From Lewinellaceae bacterium (GTDB lineage Bacteria; Bacteroidota; Bacteroidia; Chitinophagales; Saprospiraceae): DNA of 64,000 nt. How positions within the stretch are numbered: the first letter of the stretch is position 1; the number at the start of each line of letters is the position of its first letter. The notes under the pieces were generated by a model, which was not told the origin of the DNA, did not search any database, and saw nothing but the letters and a program-made list of their open reading frames with translations. The stretch lies in the NCBI GenBank assembly GCA_020636215.1, contig JACJYG010000008.1:420501-484500 (forward strand), given 5' to 3'. Below are positions 60,719-64,000 of the stretch, one piece after another. Position numbers and translations under genes: made by a program.

Positions 60719-61750
60719 ATGATAAAAACAGGAATTGTCGGCGCTACCGGTTACACGGGTTCCGAACTGGTGCGCTTGTTATATAACCACCCCGAAGTTA
60801 GCATAGAGGTCATTACTTCAGAGAGCCGGACTGGGGATCGATTTTCGGATGTACATCCCCACTTTAGCGGTGTCGTCATGCTCGAATTGGAACCTGCGGA
60901 GGCGATGCTGAAAAAGGAGGTGGACCTGATTTTTCTGGCGCTTCCACATGGGGTATCGATGCGTTATGCTGAAAAATACCGCAATGCTGGTTTCAGGGTT
61001 ATCGACCTTTCCGGCGATTTCCGGCTTTCTTCTCCGGAAATCTATCAGCAGTGGTATGGTCAGGCTCATACTTATTCCGAAGGTTTCGAAGGAGCCGTTT
61101 ACGGCTTGCCGGAACTGCACCGGGAAAAGATCAGGAAGGCGGGCCTGGTGGCTAACCCCGGGTGTTACCCAACGAGCGCTATCCTCGGTTTGGCGCCATT
61201 GTTGCAGGCCGGCCTGATTGCGGGTGGGCAGGTCATTGTAGACTCTAAATCAGGGGTGACGGGGGCAGGTGTAAAGGCCAAGCCCGGCACCCATTACTCC
61301 AATGTCAGTGATAATTTTAAAGCCTACGGATTGAAAGGGCACCGCCATACCATTGAGATCGAAGAACAATTGTCGGGCCTTGCTCAGGAACCCGTTCAAA
61401 TACAATTCACGCCCCACCTGCTACCCGTCGACCGGGGGATATTGTCAACGATCTATACTCAGCCAAAGGAAAAGGTTACGGAGAAGGAGGTCAGGGCGTT
61501 GTACAAATCTTTTTACAAAACCCATCCTTTTGTCCGCATGCGGGACGAGCCACCCGCCCTCAAGGAGGTGCGGGGGTCCAATTTTTGCGACCTTTTTGTT
61601 ACTTATGACGAACGGACCAAGCGCATCATTACAATTGCCGTCATCGACAACCTCGTTAAGGGCGCTGCCGGACAGGCCATGCAAAATATGAATCTGATGA
61701 TGGGGCTGGAAGAAACCGCCGGTTTTCCGATGGTGCCATTGAACCCTTAG
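60719..61750 (+). CDS. argC: N-acetyl-gamma-glutamyl-phosphate reductase
   Basis: A 343-residue NADPH-dependent reductase. TGIVGATGYTGSELVRLLYNHP is the nucleotide-binding start, NPGCYPTSAILGLAPL has the catalytic Cys, and the C-terminal domain includes HYSNVSDNFKAYGLKGHRHT with its active-site His. It converts the ArgB product into the semialdehyde used by ArgD. It begins 52 bp after argD in the same direction. Confidence 0.95.
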   Translation: MIKTGIVGATGYTGSELVRLLYNHPEVSIEVITSESRTGDRFSDVHPHFSGVVMLELEPAEAMLKKEVDLIFLALPHGVSMRYAEKYRNAGFRVIDLSGDFRLSSPEIYQQWYGQAHTYSEGFEGAVYGLPELHREKIRKAGLVANPGCYPTSAILGLAPLLQAGLIAGGQVIVDSKSGVTGAGVKAKPGTHYSNVSDNFKAYGLKGHRHTIEIEEQLSGLAQEPVQIQFTPHLLPVDRGILSTIYTQPKEKVTEKEVRALYKSFYKTHPFVRMRDEPPALKEVRGSNFCDLFVTYDERTKRIITIAVIDNLVKGAAGQAMQNMNLMMGLEETAGFPMVPLNP

Positions 61751-61841
61751 TACTAGTCGAAATACAATTGTGCTCTTAGCGTCTTGGAGATTGCGGGAGC
61801 GCTTTGAAAACCAACCATAAAACAATCAATATTTCAATACA

Positions 61842-63053
61842 ATGATCAAGAACTTAACCAGCGTCAGGGGCATCAAATGTTGGGGCGCCCACATTGGCAT
61901 CAAATCCATGCGCAGAGACCTGGCCCTGATTTTTTCAGAAGTACCTGCCAGTGCGGCCTGTACCTTCACCCAAAACCAGGTGGTAGCTGAACCGGTAAAA
62001 ATATCCCGCCGGAATGTAAGGGATGGAAAGGCGCAGGCTATTATTTGTAACGCCGGCAACGCCAACGCCTGCACCGGAGAACAAGGGCGCCTGGGAGCGG
62101 AAGCGATGGTAGAAACCGCCGCCAAAGCCCTGGGGATCGAGAAAGAACAGGTGATCATAGCTTCCACCGGTATCATAGGAGAGCCATTTCCTACGGAAGA
62201 GGTTGTAAAAGGTATCGAGGAAAACATCAGTAAATTGTCGGATGACCCCAAAGCCGGCTCTTTTGCCGCCAACGCCATTCTTACTACGGATACCTTTGCC
62301 AAAGAGGGTTTTCTGGAGTTTGAACTGGACGGAAAAACCGTTCATATCGGTGGTATCGCCAAAGGCTCCGGCATGATCCATCCCAATATGGCTACCATGC
62401 TCAGTTTTATAGTTAGTGATATTGCCATCGAGCCGGGAGTGTTACAAAAAGCGGTGAAGGAATGCGTCAACCGTTCCTTCAATATGATTACGGTAGATGG
62501 AGACACTTCGACCAATGACATGGTAGCCGTATTGTGCAACGGACTGGCCGGCAATAAACCGATTGAATCGGAAGCGGACGAGTCTTACCTCCTGTTTCGG
62601 GAAAAACTGGAGGAAATGATGATCCACCTGGCCAAACTGATCGTCTCGGATGGCGAAGGCTCCTCCAAGTTTGTAGAATACCGGGTGAGCCATGCGCCAT
62701 CAGAGGAAATAGCCCGCAAATTAGTGCGTGCTATTTCGGATTCTTCGCTGGTAAAAACCGCTATGTTCGGCCGCGACCCCAACTGGGGGCGTATCATCTG
62801 CGCCGGCGGGAACGCCGGGGTGCCTTTTGATTACACGACGGTAGACCTTTTTCTCGGGTGTGAAACGGAGTTGGTGCAGGTGCTGGACAAAGGCCGCCCG
62901 GTAGCGTTTGACCGCAATCAGGTCAAGCGATTGTTGCGCGAGTCCCATCTCCGGGTACACCTGAATATGAACGAAGGCGAAGCGGAGAGCACCGGTTGGG
63001 GCACAGACCTGACTACGGATTATGTGATGTTCAACTCGGTGTATACCACCTGA
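61842..63053 (+). CDS. argJ: Ornithine acetyltransferase / amino-acid N-acetyltransferase
   Basis: A 403-residue precursor that cleaves itself at Ala184-Thr185 within KGSGMIHPNMATMLSFIV, giving alpha and beta chains with Thr185 as nucleophile. It transfers the acetyl group from N-acetylornithine back to glutamate, so the pathway is cyclic; some members also use acetyl-CoA. Other conserved parts are CNAGNANACTGEQG, STGIIGEPFP and FGRDPNWGRIICAGGNAG. Its presence argues for N-acetylated intermediates rather than the succinylated route of some Bacteroidota. It starts 91 bp after argC. Confidence 0.95.
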   Translation: MIKNLTSVRGIKCWGAHIGIKSMRRDLALIFSEVPASAACTFTQNQVVAEPVKISRRNVRDGKAQAIICNAGNANACTGEQGRLGAEAMVETAAKALGIEKEQVIIASTGIIGEPFPTEEVVKGIEENISKLSDDPKAGSFAANAILTTDTFAKEGFLEFELDGKTVHIGGIAKGSGMIHPNMATMLSFIVSDIAIEPGVLQKAVKECVNRSFNMITVDGDTSTNDMVAVLCNGLAGNKPIESEADESYLLFREKLEEMMIHLAKLIVSDGEGSSKFVEYRVSHAPSEEIARKLVRAISDSSLVKTAMFGRDPNWGRIICAGGNAGVPFDYTTVDLFLGCETELVQVLDKGRPVAFDRNQVKRLLRESHLRVHLNMNEGEAESTGWGTDLTTDYVMFNSVYTT

Positions 63054-63067
63054 TAAGAGGCAACTGT

Positions 63068-64000
63068 TTAGTCTTTTCCTGCCACGATGAGTTGCCGGGT
63101 ATAACGATTGCTCAACGCATCTTCCACCTGGATCAAATATACCCCTGCCGGGTAGCTGGAAGTATCGAGTTGCTGCGGCCAGGAGGGATTTTGTGCAGTC
63201 AGTATGAGCGCGCCCCGGGCGTCAAAAACCTGGAGGCGCTGCGCCGGCTGCGGCCCCCGGAAGTTTACTGTACACTGGCTGCGGGCCGGGTTGGGGAAGG
63301 CGTGGAAATAGGCCGTCCCTTCGATTTCCTGTAAACTGGTCAAAGGGTTGGATATTTCGATGCCCAAACTCACGGTAGGCTCTACCGCTACTGCTTTTCG
63401 GATCCGGACGTAATCCAGTAAAGCATGCGAGCCGAAAGAGAAGGAAGACAGGCAGAAATGAAAGGCATCCATCGTGTAGAAAGTGACGATGCGTTCGGTG
63501 GTGTTGGACTGGCCGTTATCCAGGTTGGAGAACTCTGTAATGGAGAGGTGCCCGTCCTCGTTGATCGCAATTTTAATGCGCAAATTATTCATTTGCTCTT
63601 TTGGTACGGATATGCGGGGGTAATTGGTATCGGTGGCGAACCCATTGGTCATGGTATCCGCCAGATGGGCGAGGATATCCATGGTATCTGCAGAAAAGGC
63701 GCCATTGTTATACCGGAAATAAATTCGCTCAAGAGGTTGGGACGAGCTGGAGAATCCGATGGTGGAACTCGTTCCGACACTGGCGGCGCATTCGGCGTAA
63801 ACCGGCCCCTGAAAGGACGGAACCGTCCGGGCAAATTTAAAACGGGGCCCGCTGGCTGTACCGGTGCTGGCGTAATCCAGCAATCCGTTGGATTCTTCAA
63901 AAGTGGCGTATTCACCAATGGATTCCCACTTTTCGGTATCAATCACGCCATCTTCAAAATCATCGAAGAAGAGGAAGGTGGCGGCTCCGTCGCTGGCGGG
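63068..64000 (-). CDS. Type IX secreted protein with C-terminal sorting domain, 5' end missing
   Basis: Open to the right edge, so the N-terminus is outside the window; 311 residues are visible. The preserved upstream part reads ATFLFFDDFEDGVIDTEKWE, typical of concanavalin-like lectin/glucanase domains that follow DUF2341, and a beta-rich region continues to about residue 220. The C-terminal 80 residues are a type A sorting domain (AFPNPARSQCTVNFRG, LQVFDARGALILT, LDTSSYPAGVYLIQVED, QLIVAGKD) recognised by the type IX secretion system of Bacteroidota. The protein is therefore exported to the surface. It ends 14 bp from the argJ stop, convergently. Confidence 0.85.
   Translation of the reverse strand, partial: PASDGAATFLFFDDFEDGVIDTEKWESIGEYATFEESNGLLDYASTGTASGPRFKFARTVPSFQGPVYAECAASVGTSSTIGFSSSSQPLERIYFRYNNGAFSADTMDILAHLADTMTNGFATDTNYPRISVPKEQMNNLRIKIAINEDGHLSITEFSNLDNGQSNTTERIVTFYTMDAFHFCLSSFSFGSHALLDYVRIRKAVAVEPTVSLGIEISNPLTSLQEIEGTAYFHAFPNPARSQCTVNFRGPQPAQRLQVFDARGALILTAQNPSWPQQLDTSSYPAGVYLIQVEDALSNRYTRQLIVAGKD

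Noticed and set aside
1..64000. Search for tRNA, rRNA, CRISPR arrays, transposases, integrases and att sites
   Set aside because: No cloverleaf-like sequence, spacer-repeat periodicity or mobile-element protein was recognised by reading; a dedicated scan could still find something short.

Overview
This is about 64 kb of chromosome from a member of the Bacteroidota, most likely a marine or gliding Saprospiria/Lewinella-type organism; this is inferred from gene content only. Pointers are a type IX secretion C-terminal sorting domain (63068-64000), a TonB-dependent receptor paired with a DUF4249 lipoprotein, a DUF4175 giant coiled-coil protein, one-component propeller/LytS kinase architecture, a fused aspartokinase-homoserine dehydrogenase, a mevalonate-pathway decarboxylase (mvaD), and several upstream sequences matching the Bacteroidota sigma-factor -7 element TAnnTTTG. 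I found no rRNA, tRNA, CRISPR array, insertion sequence or prophage gene. Base composition looks even, and most genes are housekeeping or conserved accessory genes.

Layout. 1-2.5 kb: a frameshifted WD40 gene remnant, heme A synthase (ctaA) on the minus strand, and a gene-free AT-rich stretch carrying a cluster of DnaA-box-like 9-mers, which is a candidate replication origin. 2.5-4.05 kb: SRAP DNA-protein crosslink enzyme, D-aminoacyl-tRNA deacylase, MazG-like pyrophosphohydrolase. 4.1-6.7 kb (minus): a three-gene unit of a GTDC1/QTMAN-like glycosyltransferase, an alpha/beta hydrolase and a PrsW-like protease. 6.8-14.9 kb: GAF-SpoIIE phosphatase, TM2-TPR-SHOCT protein, CBS protein, POTRA/BamA-like outer membrane protein, NAD kinase, cyclase-family hydrolase, a membrane protein and a sugar nucleotidyltransferase. 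15-17.9 kb (minus): rsmA, a YqeY-like protein and an ALDH7-type dehydrogenase, divergent from pdxA. 19.2-22.4 kb: receptor plus DUF4249 pair. 22.5-31.8 kb: OmpA lipoprotein, alpha/beta hydrolase, M1 peptidase, DUF4175 protein, an RsbW-like ATPase and ybeY.

31.9-36.6 kb is a compact thrA-thrB-thrC operon (aspartate to threonine). Its end carries two ParB-type parS palindromes (36275-36290 in thrC and 36636-36657 just after it). These normally mark the origin-proximal chromosome region, so they fit the DnaA-box cluster at the left end and the strong plus-strand gene bias to its right. 36.8-42.6 kb: a second M1 peptidase, mvaD, a rhodanese and an alpha-oxoamine synthase likely to start sphingolipid or sulfonolipid synthesis. 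42.6-44 kb (minus): an Nramp-family transporter with altered metal-site motifs.

44.0-50.1 kb is the most system-like locus: a LytTR response regulator, an unrecognised 151-residue protein, a DyP-type heme peroxidase and a propeller-LytS sensor kinase, with a tandem 21-bp-period direct repeat placed just upstream of a TAnnTTTG promoter before the 151-residue gene. This suggests a two-component system that controls its own peroxidase cassette. 50.4-58.5 kb: a truncated BNR-repeat secreted protein, DNA polymerase I and an RND efflux pump with its adaptor, without an outer membrane factor. 58.6-63.05 kb: argB-argD-argC-argJ, the N-acetylated arginine route with a recycling acetyltransferase. The window ends inside a type IX secreted protein gene.
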